Part shown: piece after piece, positions 23,962 to 34,663 of the stretch
How the letters are laid out: every line of letters begins with the position of its first letter
How positions within the stretch are numbered: the first letter of the stretch is position 1
Source: Bos javanicus
Lineage: Eukaryota > Chordata > Mammalia > Artiodactyla > Bovidae
DNA length: 64,000 nt
Assembly: GCF_032452875.1 (NCBI RefSeq)
Contig: NC_083885.1
Coordinates: forward strand, 65,455,625 to 65,519,624
Direction: 5' to 3'
Notes under the pieces: generated by a model
The model's database searches: none
What the model was told of the DNA's origin: nothing
What the model saw: the letters and a program-made list of their open reading frames with translations, nothing else
Made by a program: the position numbers and the translations under genes

Positions 23962-24258
23962 TCAGACTTCTCTGATAGCACCGTGGATAAGAATCCACCT
24001 GCCGATGCAGGGGACACAGGTTCGCGCCTTGGTCTGGGAAGATTCCACACGTAAGTAAATAAGCCTGTGTGCCACAACTACTGAAGCCCACACATCCAAG
24101 AGCCCCCATGGCAACTCTGGCGCCCTGGTGCTGCAACCACTGAGGCCTGTGCACTGGAGACTGAGAGAGCCTCTTTCACGTGACAAAAGAGAAGCCACCC
24201 TAAAGAGAAGCCTGTGCACAGCAACGAAGACCCAGCGCAACCCAATAAATAAATTGTA
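23962..24258 (+). mobile_element. CHR-type SINE, near full length
   Basis: gacttctctgatagcaccgtgg head, ggttcgcgcc at the B box, and full body to gaagacccagcgcaacccaataaat. Confidence 0.85.
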
Positions 24259-24259
24259 A

Positions 24260-25150
24260 AGGATTGATATTCAGAATCTATGGATAAATTTGTAATTCAA
24301 CAACAACTAAAAAGCCAACCAGATTAACAAATTAAAAAAGGACTTGGGTAGATATTTTTTAAAGATATACAAATGACCAATAAGCACACCATGAGGGAAT
24401 GTAACCAGAATGGGAAAATATACCATTTCACATCCATTAGGACGGCAATGATTAAAAGAAAAGAAAACAACAAGGACTTCCCTGGTGGTCCAGTTGCTGA
24501 AACTCTAGGCTCCCAGTGCAGAGGCCCCGGGTTCCATCCCAGGTCAGGGAACTAGATCCCACACACCACAACTAAGAGTTCACATGCTGTAACTAAAGAT
24601 GCCACATGCTGCAACGAAGACTGAAGAGCGACGACCTGAAGTGCCACAACTAAGACCCAGGGCAGCCAAATGAATAAATACTATAAATAAAAAACAAAAC
24701 ACAAATAGAAAAACCTTGCACTCACACCTCCAATTCCCTAATATTAAAAAAAAAAAAAAAAGACTGCATACTGCCAATACAGGTGGCAGATATTCAATCC
24801 CTGGCTATCACTTCTCAGGGGAATAACACCCTGCATGCCCCTTGGGGAGACCAAAACAAAAGAACAGAAAATAACAGATGCTGGCATGGATATAAAGAAA
24901 TTGGAACCTTGAAAAAAGATCTTGCAGAAACATCTCATGGTCTGTTTCAGTAGTAACCATGTCAGTGACAACACTGTTGCAGAGTCAGGCACACACAAGA
25001 AAATGTCAAGTATAGGAATGGAGTAAAACTTCGGTACCATTCACTTGGAAAGTCACTTAGCCAAAAAGACGGCAAACAAGGAGAAATAAATCAGGCTGAT
25101 GGAAGACTACTGACCTTGACAGTTTCTCAAGGCAAGAGAAATATCAGCAA
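24260..25150 (+). mobile_element. L1 3' remnant
   Basis: aatgaccaataagcacacc ... tttcacatccattaggacggcaat, interrupted by the CHR SINE at 24473-24700, then ataacagatgctggcatgg and related text. Heavily decayed. Confidence 0.65.
24473..24700 (+). mobile_element. CHR-type SINE
   Basis: ggacttccctggtggtccagt head, gggttccatcccagg B box region, tail aaatgaataaatac. Confidence 0.85.
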
Positions 25151-25177
25151 AAACAAAAGGGACCTGATCAAACATAG

Positions 25178-25599
25178 TCATGTATGGGTGTTCCCACAGT
25201 CATGTATGGATGTGAGACTTGGACCATAAGGAAGGCTTAGCACTTAAGACTTGATGCTTTCAAACTGTGGCACTGGAGAAGACTCTTGAGAGTCCCTTAG
25301 ACAGCAAAAAGATCAAACTAGTCAATCCTAAAAGGAATCAACCCTGAATATTCATTGGAAGGACTGATGCTGAAGCTGAAGCTCCAATGCGCTCACCACC
25401 TGATGCGAAAAGCCAACTCACTGGAAAAGACCCTGATCCTGAGAAAGAATGAGGGCAGGAGGAGAAGAGAGTAACAGAGGATGAGATGGTTGGATGGTAC
25501 CATTAAGTCACTGGACATAAGCAAACTCCAGGAGATGGTGAAGGACAGGGAAGCCTAGCATGCAGTTCATAGGGTCGCAAACAATTGGACACGACTGAA
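25178..25599 (+). mobile_element. BovB LINE 3' end, older copy
   Basis: ORF2 C-terminal sequence from tcatgtatggatgtgagact to ggacacgactgaatgatcaac, with more substitutions than the neighbouring copy. The next BovB inserted into its last bases. Confidence 0.88.
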
Positions 25600-25609
25600 T
25601 GATCAACAA

Positions 25610-26069
25610 AGGTCCGTCTGGTCAAGGCTATGGTTTTTCCTGTGGTTATGTATGGATGTGAGAGTTAGACTGTGAAGAAGTCTGAGTGCTGAAGAATTGA
25701 TGCTTCTGAACTGTGCTGTTGGAGAAGACTCTTGAGAGTCCCTTGGACTGCAAGGAGATCCAACCAGTCCATTCTGAAGGAGATCAGCCCTGGGATTTCT
25801 TTGGAAGGAATGATGCTAAAGCTGAAACTCCAGTCACCTCATGCGAAGAGTTGACTCATTGGAAAAGACTCTGATGCTGGGAGGGATTGGGGGCAGGAGG
25901 AGAAGGGGACGACAGAGGATGAGATAGCTGGATGGCATCACTGACTCGATGGACGTGAGTCTGAGTGAACTCCGGGAGTTGGTGATGGACAGGGAGGCCT
26001 GGCGTGCTGCGATTCATGGGGTCGCAAAGAGTCGGACACGACTGAGCGACTGAACTGAACTGAACTGAG
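25610..26069 (+). mobile_element. BovB LINE 3' end, younger copy
   Basis: Runs from ggtccgtctggtcaaggcta to gcgactgaactgaactgaac. TSD TGATCAACAA at 25600-25609 and 26070-26079 shows insertion into the tail of the older copy. Confidence 0.92.
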
Positions 26070-26084
26070 TGATCAACAACAAAA

Positions 26085-27500
26085 TCAAACAAAGGCTTTT
26101 GCACAGCACAACAAAACAAAAAGACAAACTACTGCAAATAATGTGACTAACAAGGGCTTAATTTCCAAAATATATAAAGAGGAGTACAATTGATAACAAA
26201 AAAAAAAACAACCCAAAAGACCTTTCTTCTGGGTTGGGTTTTTTAGACATTTCTCCAAAGAAAAAAAAATTCAGATGGCCAATAGGCACATGAAAAGGTA
26301 CCCATCATCACTAATCATCACAGAAATGCAAACCAAAACTATTATACAATGAGGTACCACATCATACCGGACAGAACGGCCATCAGTAAATGTCCACAAA
26401 TATGGTTTTTCCTTATAGTCCAGTGGTTAAGAATCCACCTTGCAATACAAGGGATACTGGTTCAATCCATGATCCAGGAAAATCCCACGTGCCACGGAGC
26501 AACTAGGCCTGTGCACCACAACTACTAGCTCTGTGCTCTAGAGCCCACAAGCCGCAACTACTGAAGCCTGCGGGGCTACAGCCCATGGTCCGCAACAAGA
26601 GAAGACACCTCAACTAGAGAGGAGACCCCTCTCTCCACAACTAGAGAAAAGACCCAGCAAAGCAACGAAGACCCAGGGTAGCCAAAATTAAAATAAGTAA
26701 ATCAATTAACTAATTTTTTTAAAGTCTACAAATAACAGATTTGGGAGAGGATGCGGAGAAAAAGGAAACCCCTTACACTGTGGGTGAGAACGTAAATTGG
26801 TACAGCCACTATGGAAAACACTACAGAGGCTCTTAAAACAAGAGAAATAAGAGTTACCTTATGATCCACCCATCCCATTCCTGGGCATGTCTACAGAGAA
26901 AAACATAGTTTGGGATACATGCACCCCAATATTCCTTGCAGTAATGTTTACAATAGCCAAGAAATGGAAGCAACCTAAATGTCTGTCGACAGATGAATAG
27001 ATGAAGAAGATGTGGTGCTTATATACCATGGAATAGTTCTCAGCCACTAAAACAAATGAAATAATGCCATTTGCAACAACATGGATGGACCTAGAGATTG
27101 TCAATACTGAGAGAAGTTAAGTCAGAAAGAGAAGGAGAAATAGTTATGACACACCTTATATGGAGAATCTAAAAAGAAACGATACAAATGAAGTTGCAAA
27201 ACAGAAAGAGAGTCAGAGAATGGCTGCCAGGAGGAAGGACTAGAAGAAGGGACAGTTAGGGCATTTGGGGTGGACATGTGCACACTCCTGTATTTAAAAT
27301 AAATAACCAACGAGGGCCTACTATACAGCACATGGAACTCTGCTCAATGTTATGAGGCAGCCCGGATGGGAGGGAAGTTTGGGGGATAACAGATACCTGT
27401 ACGTGGATGGCCCAGTCCTTTCCCTGTTCACCTGAAACTATCAAACATTGTTAATCGGCTATAACCCATTACAAAATAAAAACTTAGGAAAACTAGAATA
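26085..27500 (+). mobile_element. L1 3' end (ORF2 end and 3' UTR)
   Basis: tcagatggccaataggcacatgaaaa, then ggatgcggagaaaaaggaac-like text, taatgtttacaatagccaag, acaacatggatggacctaga, and 3' UTR end near tgttaatcggctataaccc. A CHR SINE interrupts it at 26404-26700. Confidence 0.88.
26404..26700 (+). mobile_element. CHR-type SINE inside L1
   Basis: gtttttccttatagtccagtgg head, complete body ending gaagacccagggtagccaaaa. Confidence 0.85.
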
Positions 27501-27849
27501 GATTCAAACCAACCAAAACAAAGTATTCTGTGGGAAGAAACATCATATTTCTCTTTACTGGAAAAGCGATTCAACCAGTTAATGTGCCGGATTACATTGA
27601 GCACCTTCTATACAGTAGGCACTCTTTCCCAGGCTGTGAACACAGCTGTGAAGCAGGTATAAAAGCACTCTTGGTAGATCATAAACATGTAAGCAAACAA
27701 ACCAGGACACCTCAAAGGTGCTTTTAGGAACAGGATAACATCCCAGAGAGTGCCTAATGTGTGTATGTGTTGGGGAAGGGCTTCTTTAAACCAGGTCACT
27801 GAGAAAGGACCTCAGGCAAGAAAGATAAATATAATATCGCTTAAATGAA

Positions 27850-28090
27850 ATTAAAAAAAAAAACAAGAAACTGATACATACACACTTATTTAGGAAACAG
27901 AACCAGACTCAAGGATTTAGACAATGAACTTGCTGTTGCCAGAAGGGAAAGGAGAAGGGCATGGATAGTTAGAGAGTTTGTGACTGACATGTACCGCTGT
28001 ATTTAAAATGGATAACTAGCAGAATCTAATGTACAACAGGAATCAAAATTGTAAATCAACAATAATTCAATAAAATTAAATACAAAACAA
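27850..28090 (+). mobile_element. L1 3' UTR fragment
   Basis: cagaaccagactcaaggatt ... tagagagtttgtgactgac ... ataattcaataaaattaaat. Unit 3 has the same placement at 39060-39370, just before the KRAB exon. Confidence 0.75.
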
Positions 28091-28301
28091 AAAGACCACT
28101 GACCCTGAATCCTCAGCTGTAATCTGGGACTACAGGTGTTCGGCACTAAGGAGTAGGGATGCACTCTCCATAGACACACTAACCACAGCACATAACTCAG
28201 CACTTGCAGAAAGCAGTGATGTGAGGAGTAAAGAGCTGTTCTTGGGGGAAAGGAGAAAGAGAGCCTGGCTCAGAGGATAGAGGTGGGTGTGCAGGCCTTA
28301 C

Positions 28302-28428
28302 CCAGCATGCATACAAGCGCAAAGTTCTCCAGCATGACATCCAGGTACAGCTGTATCTGAGCCTCATCAAGAAGACACCATTCCTCCCAGGAGAAGTACA
28401 TGGCCACATCCTCAAAGGTCACACTGCC
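28302..28428 (-). CDS. KRAB-A exon, unit 2 (intact)
   Basis: Encodes the KRAB A-box, the segment known to recruit TRIM28 (KAP1) for heterochromatin-type repression. It is exactly 127 nt, the usual size of this exon. Acceptor ...ttataccag, donor G|gtaagg. Translation in phase 0: GSVTFEDVAMYFSWEEW, then CLLDEAQIQLYLDVMLE and NFALVCML. The DV, EEW and MLE cores are all present; the usual Arg of LYRDVMLE is Leu. No B-box exon was found; in this subfamily the A exon joins the finger exon directly. Its own finger exon (15917-18071) is broken, but the phase also fits the gene A exon at 5599. Confidence 0.92.
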
Positions 28429-28429
28429 C

Positions 28430-29524
28430 TGGTATAACACGAACAAATAAAACCATGAACAGTCTCACTCCTGAAAAGCCACCATCTATTTTGCCACATA
28501 TCTCCCAGCCCAGTAAGATGTAACCCCCTAGAAACAACGGGAAGCACATCTCCCTCCTCTGATCTGAACTTTCCATTGCCCCCAGAATACACAGGCAGTC
28601 ATCTGAAGCTGAAATCCTGCTCTTCCCTGCTGCTTATTCCCACCAGAAAATAAGGAGACCTGCACTTACCTAAACCAGCTCAGCTTCACCTCAAAGCACT
28701 TCCATGGACTGACACGGGTTCCAGGAGTAATGTGCCATACTTCCTCCATAGAACAGGCCTGCACTCAATAACCCAGGCATGGGGTTCCCAAGGTCCCCAA
28801 ACCAAAAAACTGGTAGGATGGCAGGTAAAGAGCCCCCAAGACCTTACTCAAATACAGAGAATTAGCGCCTGGGAGTGATAACAAGTGAGGGACTGGAACA
28901 ACTTCCATTTACTAAAAGTGCTTCTGCAGCCCTGGGAATCTGCGGGAACACGAAGGCCACGGAGGAGAGTGACCAGGGCCGTGCTCCAGGGACTCAGGAC
29001 ATGCCAGGGCCACTGCCTGGTACCAGGGCCAGGGAGCCTCAGCTGACTGGCTAACCTCTCCTCCGTGTTTACCAGATGCTACCGTGAAAAAGCCGCAACT
29101 TCCCTCTGCTCAAAGTACTCATCACCCGCTACAGACTTTTCTTCCACTGAACAGTCTTTGGAGAACTTTTAAAAGCTCGACTAGATCGTGCCCTTCCTTT
29201 GCTCAAAGCTCCACGGCTCCCAAGGCCCTAAGAAGAAAGGTACAGTACAACTTCTCACCTAGTACTCGAGCTGCAGCCTGGCCTCAAACTTAGCTCCTCA
29301 CAGAAACAGGATGGACTATAGATTCCAACGATCCTGCTTCAGCTGCATCCAAGCCTCTCCCGCACATTACACTTGTCTTCAGAAATAAAGACACCACCTC
29401 CGAAGGCCTGCAGGTTCTGAACCAGGGGCCTGAGATAAAGCGACCTGAGCAGGCTTCTAACTCTGGGCATCAGTATTTCAGTAAGGAAATGGGCAGGGGA
29501 GAACCCGGAGCACGAAGCGTTTAC
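28430..29524 (-). other. Intron 1, unit 2
   Basis: Between KRAB and exon 1. Conserved with unit 3 intron 1 (39742-40874) and with unit 4 (59830-59925, 61440-62200, 63400-63925): words such as cctgcacttacctaaaccag, ctctgcctcaaa and cttccactgaacag. No gene seen on either strand; short plus-strand ORFs near 29084 and 29489 are GC-rich chance frames. Confidence 0.6.
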
Positions 29525-29557
29525 CTGATGTGGGGCCGACAGCGCAGCCGCCGCCAT
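29525..29557 (-). CDS. Exon 1 coding part, unit 2 (MAAAALSAPHQ)
   Basis: ATG (29557-29555) in a GC-rich context followed by 11 codons to a clean donor CAG|gtaaac. Phase 0 matches the KRAB exon. Units 3 and 4 have equivalent 33-nt exons with the same donor, and an MAA(A/V) start is common in KRAB-ZNF proteins. Confidence 0.88.
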
Positions 29558-29880
29558 CGTAGCCTGTGGGCGGAGCGACAACACTCGAACAACCGAGTCG
29601 GACTCGGCACGGTTATTCTCGGCCTACGGCGACGTCTGCAACCCTGCGTAGTACGAACAAAGCTTCCAACTACGCCTCAGCCCCTCATCTCCCTCTCCAA
29701 CAGCACACTCGGGAGTTTCTGCCTAGCTCCACAGTCTCAGCAGCGACCAAAATGTCAGCCACCGAAACACCGGAAGTCCCACTACCGGATGTTCCGCCTC
29801 TAGGAAATGCATCGCCTTTGGATTTTCATTGGCTGAAGGCCTCAGCGTAAAATCTTCTGGGTAATGTAGTGCATACGCCT
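29558..29880 (-). promoter_or_regulatory. CpG-rich promoter, unit 2
   Basis: CpG-dense segment upstream of exon 1, no TATA box seen. ETS/GABPA-type CCGGAAGT at 29770-29777, inverted CCAAT (tttcattggctg, about 29824-29835), and a ZNF143/Staf-like site at 29855-29870 (minus strand ACTACATTACCCAGAA). Site order is preserved relative to unit 3. Confidence 0.75.
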
Positions 29881-30299
29881 TGAGCAATTGCGCCCCACTC
29901 TGGAAGCCCCAAGAAAAAAAGTCCCCCCCGCCTCCCCCCCCACTCCCGGCACCAAGAGGATCGCAGAGAAATCACCTGAGGTGGAGGAGAGTGGTTCCAC
30001 AATTCTAAAGAGGATGGGGGCCCCATGAGGGAACGGAAATAGGGTGCTTCAGAGCATTTTAAGTCTTTAATGCTACTGATCACTGAAGTATTATAGACTT
30101 AATCTCAGACTTCTTGAAGCCAACCCTATTTTACATCCGTTGGTAACTGGAAGTAAACATACATTATCCTATTGCTCTTGAAATGCATGCAGCTTGAAGT
30201 GTTGAAGTCATTTAAGAAAAAAGTCTACAATACCCTGAATGGGAATGCAGAAAGTTGATATTTAACAGGCTTGATGAAGCTAACAAGAGATAAGACAAC

Positions 30300-30780
30300 T
30301 TAGCAAGTATAACTCCTATATTGATATCTAATCAAACACCTATTTCCTATGCTTACTATTTGATTTCTATGGCAAGAGTCTCAAGTTGGCTTGCAAAGAA
30401 CAGCCCTTATGGTGTTTCATGCCAGTGTTTTTCCATCCACTGTCCCCTAACATTTCTTCTTGGCTATAAATTCTCAACTGTCTTTACTTTAACATTGAAC
30501 TCAATCTTTCATCCATATTGTAACAAGCCCAGAACTTTGGGCATCCATCTCACATGCCTGTCCCAACATCTCTCTGGAGTGTTTGTGTGTTTCTCTGGCC
30601 CTGGGTCTGCAATTCCCACTGTATTTTCCCAATAAGGTCTTATTTCTCATTTCCCTTTGTGCTGTGGTACATGAGTTTGTAGATCCAGGCCACAATGAAG
30701 GGTGGTCAGCATTCAAACTCTGTCACACTGTGTCCCCTGTTGGGCTAACATGCAGCAATATTTAGAATATTTTCATGTGC
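30300..30780. repeat. Conserved 3' flank block, unit 3 (possible old LTR)
   Basis: Counterpart of 1200-1425 and 13440-13665. Here the block extends left and shows gctataaattc (about 30465) followed 130 bp later by an aataagg tract, a layout like an LTR promoter and polyadenylation site. The family is not recognised. Confidence 0.35.
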
Positions 30781-31014
30781 AATAATGTTACTGGCGTTAC
30801 ATAAGGGCTCTCTTAGTTTACAAATGCATTCTAAGAAGTTATGTATTCAATGACATATCTGGGATTATAAATTTGAAAAACACAGAAGTACATGATGCTA
30901 CAAAAACACAAAAAAATGTGCATGGTAAGATAGATGATATAACATTGGGGAAGGACCCAATAGTCATTCCATTTATATAAACATTTGAAAATAGTCTCAC
31001 AAAAGTGGTGGGCT

Positions 31015-31290
31015 GCACTCAAGGCTCAGTGGTAAAGAACCCACCTGCCAATGCAAGAGACGCAGATTCGATTGATGCCTGGTCTAGAAAGATCCCACAT
31101 ACCCCCAGAGCAACTAAGCCCATGCACCACTACTAGTGAGCCTGCGCTCTAGAGCCTGGGAACAATGACCAAAGCCCATGACCTGGAGCCCATAGTGTGC
31201 AACAAGAGAAACCACCACTCTCCGCAACTAGAGAAAAGACTGCACAGGAATAAATATCTAGCACAGTCAAAAATAAGTAGGTAAATACAA
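31015..31290 (+). mobile_element. CHR-type SINE shared with unit 4
   Basis: Follows cacaaaagt[ga]gtgggct in both units; counterpart 42933-43235. Units 1 and 2 have an empty site near 1665 and 13890. Confidence 0.82.
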
Positions 31291-32059
31291 TTATATATTT
31301 TAAAAAGTAGAATATGCTCTTGCATCAGTAATTTTAATGCTGAGGATGAATTAAAAATGGTAGGAGGACACTGCTTCAAGGGGTGTACATAAGTATCAAA
31401 ACGCACATTTTAAATAAGTAAAATTTATTTTAAGTCAACTATACATCCATGAAATGTTTAAAACAAATATCCAAAACCTATCATTTTATAAGCATTCAAG
31501 TAATGTAAAATTCTTAAAATTATATGTAGAAATACTGAACTTGTAAAGGGGGAGTTACACAATAGTGGGCTACTGGCAAAGGTCCCCAACTCCAGGTTAA
31601 GTGACATTATGCTGGCAATCTGACACTGTTTATGGGAGTATTTACACCCACAGAAATCAGCAAACATTATAAAATAGGCCTTAACTTACTTTGTAACTTA
31701 ATGTCTGCACTTAAGACAGAAGTAGCATAGGTTAAAAATTCAGATTTATCTTAAATGTGTATAATGTATCTGGTCATTACATCATGCATACTAAAGAAAT
31801 TGAGGAAAACCTGAGAACATATTCTTTCAGTATTCCAAATTCTGTGCAGACGTCATTGACATTACTGGCTAATGGGTGAACTCTCACAGATGTCTTTCTT
31901 GTTTACCTGCTCTCGTATTTATCAAAAAAAGAGAAAATGGGGAAATAAAAGAAGACAAGAGATAAGAACCAAACAAGACACATAGGTAAAGAGATATTAA
32001 GAAACAACACTCAACCTCAAGGATCCTGACAAACGCAATTAAAATCATGATTTCACACT

Positions 32060-32820
32060 GCTGTTACATGGTCATCATTGGAGGTATCAGCATGTATCCA
32101 GTCTTAGATTTTAACATAGGTTCAAATTTTGGGTCATATGGTAGCTTTATTCCTAGTTTTTAAGAAATCTACATACTGTTCTCCATAATGTTTATATCAA
32201 TTTCCACTCTCACCATATACCCTGAGAAAACCGTAATTCAAAAACATATGTGTTCCAATGTTCACTGCAGCAATATTAAAATAGCTAGGACATGGAAGGA
32301 ACCAAGATACCCACTGTCAGATGAATGGATAAAGAAGTTGCGGTATAGAGTATTAGGCAGCCATAAAAAGTAATCAATGTGTCAGTTCTAGTGAGGTGGA
32401 TGAACTTAAAAGCCCATTATACAAAGTCAAAAAAGGACAACAAATTATAGTTTACTTATGCACACATATGGAATCTAGAAACACGGTACTGATTAACTTA
32501 TTTGCAGGGAGAGAACAGAAATAGAGACACAGAGAAGAGATTTATGGACACAGCAGGTGAAGGAGAGGGTGAGAGGAATTCAGAGTATCATTGAAATATA
32601 CAACTACCACGTGTAAAATAGCTAGTGAGAAGTTGCTGTGCAACACAGGGAGCTCAACTCAGTGCTCTCTGACAACCTAGAGAGGTGGGATGGAGTGGGG
32701 GAGTGGTCAAGAGGAAGGATACATATGTATACTTATGGCTGATTCATGTCACTGTATGAAAGAAACCAACATACTGTAAAGAAAGTTTCTAAACAAAAAT
32801 ATTTTTTAGAAATGTTCGTC
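32060..32820 (+). mobile_element. L1 3' end shared with unit 4
   Basis: gggtcatatggtagctttat ... aaaatagctaggacatggaag ... gaagttgctgtgcaacacag ... ttctaaacaaaaat. Same insertion in unit 4 at 44060-44880. Confidence 0.82.
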
Positions 32821-32829
32821 AACTCTGCT

Positions 32830-33785
32830 TCCTAATGATGGGGGAGGGGGGCAAGTTCTTACTGATTAACAATCATTACTGGGCAACTTCCATTTTTCAA
32901 AGTGAGTGGGGGTAGGAGGAGCAGTGGCAGGACACGCAGAGGTTAAGCGGAAGAACGCTGGAGACCAGGCTATGTGAGGACCACAGAGGATACTTAGTTC
33001 TTCAGTGTTCCTCACACTGCCTAGAACACGAGTGGGTCAACTACATAATGGGACAACAGGCACAGCCTGAAGTGGTGACGCCAGTGTAAAATGCAGTGAC
33101 CCAGCGAGCGAGGCTGGAGTCTCTGGCTTAGTGCTGCTGTCCTGTGAAGAACTTCCCAAGGGGAGAGTGTTTGCAGAACTGCACATAGGTGGAAATGAAG
33201 CTGGAACCCCTGGTGGTGATGCAGGCATCAGGTGTGGTCGGAACACAGGAGAGTCCCTGCTCTGAGCAGCAGCAAAGCCGCCAGCGTATATGTGCAGTGA
33301 AGAGGAACCACTCTCACGAGAGAGCCCTTATGAAAAGCCCTCTACCTCTCTGAGATGGACGCCCCTTCTTTCTCAAATAGCAATAATAAAAACTGAATCA
33401 CAGCACTGGTTTGGTTGAGTAGCTAAATGGAACAATCTACAGGAAAGTCATCAATGCTGGTTTTCAGAAAAAAGATAATCAGCGTGAGGCTAGGGTATAA
33501 GCAGGGCTCATCAGGCAGGGGATGAGGGGTGCAGAAATGTTAGGACGGACAAGGTGTTATCTCAGTATCCAAACCTGGAGGGAGCAGGAGGGGGTAAAAT
33601 GACCAGACTCCCTAAATCTTGAAACAGGTAACCTGGAATTAAATCCCAGATCCGTATCCATTGCAAAGAGATCACAAACATGATACAGCATCTCTGTGCT
33701 TCAGTTTCCTCTAGAAAGTGTCCGTTTGCGGCATAGGTACGTCCCACCTTCTTACTACCTCAGATCCCTCAATTTCACTGCCAGC
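32830..33785. other. Ancestral 3' flank of the finger exon, unit 3
   Basis: Counterpart of 2540-3730. No coding signal. Confidence 0.5.
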
Positions 33786-34663
33786 CGTATTGTGATACCC
33801 ATAAAGCCCTTTCTCTAGTGTGAGCTACTTGATGGCTAATCAAGTGGCACTTTCAGGAAAATGATTGACCACATTCCTTGCACTCCGAAGGGTTTTCTCT
33901 AGTGTGGATTTTCCTAAAGGAACTCAGTTGGTGGGCTTGGTTAAAGGATGGCCTATATTCACTGCACATATACAGTGTTTCTCTTCTGTGACTGCCCTGA
34001 TAATGGAAGCCAGACAGAATATATAAGACTCACCACATACATTACACTAATAAGGCCTTTCTAAAGTATGAATGGAGAAGGCAATGGCACCCCACTCCAG
34101 TACTCTTGCCTGGAAAATCCCATGGATGGAGAAGCCTGGTAGGCTGCAGTCCATGGGGTCGCTAAGAGTCGGGCACACCTGAGCGACTTCACTTTCACTT
34201 TTCACTTTCATGCATGGGAGAAGGAAATGGCAACCCACTCCAGTATTCTTGCCTGGAGGATCCCAGGGACAGAGGAGCCTGGTGAGCCGCCGTCTATGGG
34301 GTTGCACAGAGTCGGACATGACTGAAGCGACTTAGCAGCAGCAGCAGCAGCAAAGTATGAATTCTCTGATGTCCAATGAAACAGTACTTACAGGTAAAAG
34401 ATTTATCATATTTCTTGTACTGATAAGGCTCTTCTCCACTATGGATTTTGCTATGGGTACTGAGGTACTTCCTTCAGCTAAAGGATTTTCAACATTCGGT
34501 GCAGGCGTAAGGCCTTTTTCCACCATGAACTCTGTGATGTACAATTATGTTCCAGTTTTGGAAAAAAGATTTATTATATTCATTGCACTCGAAAGACTTT
34601 TCTCCAGTGTGGATTTTCCTAGGGATATGTGGAAGCTGTCTCTGGCTAAAGGATTACCAACAT
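33786..34663 (-). pseudogene. Degenerate finger array downstream of gene C stop
   Basis: Minus-strand remnants of C2H2 fingers (YECNE/CKEC-like cores, TGEK linkers) with stops and lost ligands. They match the 3' half of the arrays in genes A and B. A Bov-A2 SINE sits inside at 34074-34351. So the ancestral gene C array was longer; it now ends TSERA-stop at 34664, apparently after a deletion in the finger that followed. Confidence 0.8.
34074..34351 (+). mobile_element. Bov-A2 SINE in finger remnant
   Basis: Starts ggagaaggcaatggcacccc and ends with (AGC)n. TSD AAAGTATGAAT at 34063-34073 and 34352-34362. Confidence 0.95.

Larger units (their letters stand above)
10798..29915 (-). repeat. Tandem duplication unit 2
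   Basis: Second copy of the gene block: 3' flank, broken finger exon at 15917-18071, a 10-kb intron filled with L1, BovB and SINEs, an intact KRAB-A exon at 28302-28428, exon 1 at 29525-29557 and a promoter. It shares a CHR SINE with unit 1 (14613-14735 against 2423-2537) that units 3 and 4 lack, so units 1 and 2 are sister copies. Confidence 0.8.

Noticed and set aside
29489..29850. Plus-strand ORFs over the unit 2 promoter (104 and 94 aa)
   Set aside because: CpG-rich sequence gives long chance frames; exon 1 and its donor on the minus strand explain the region.
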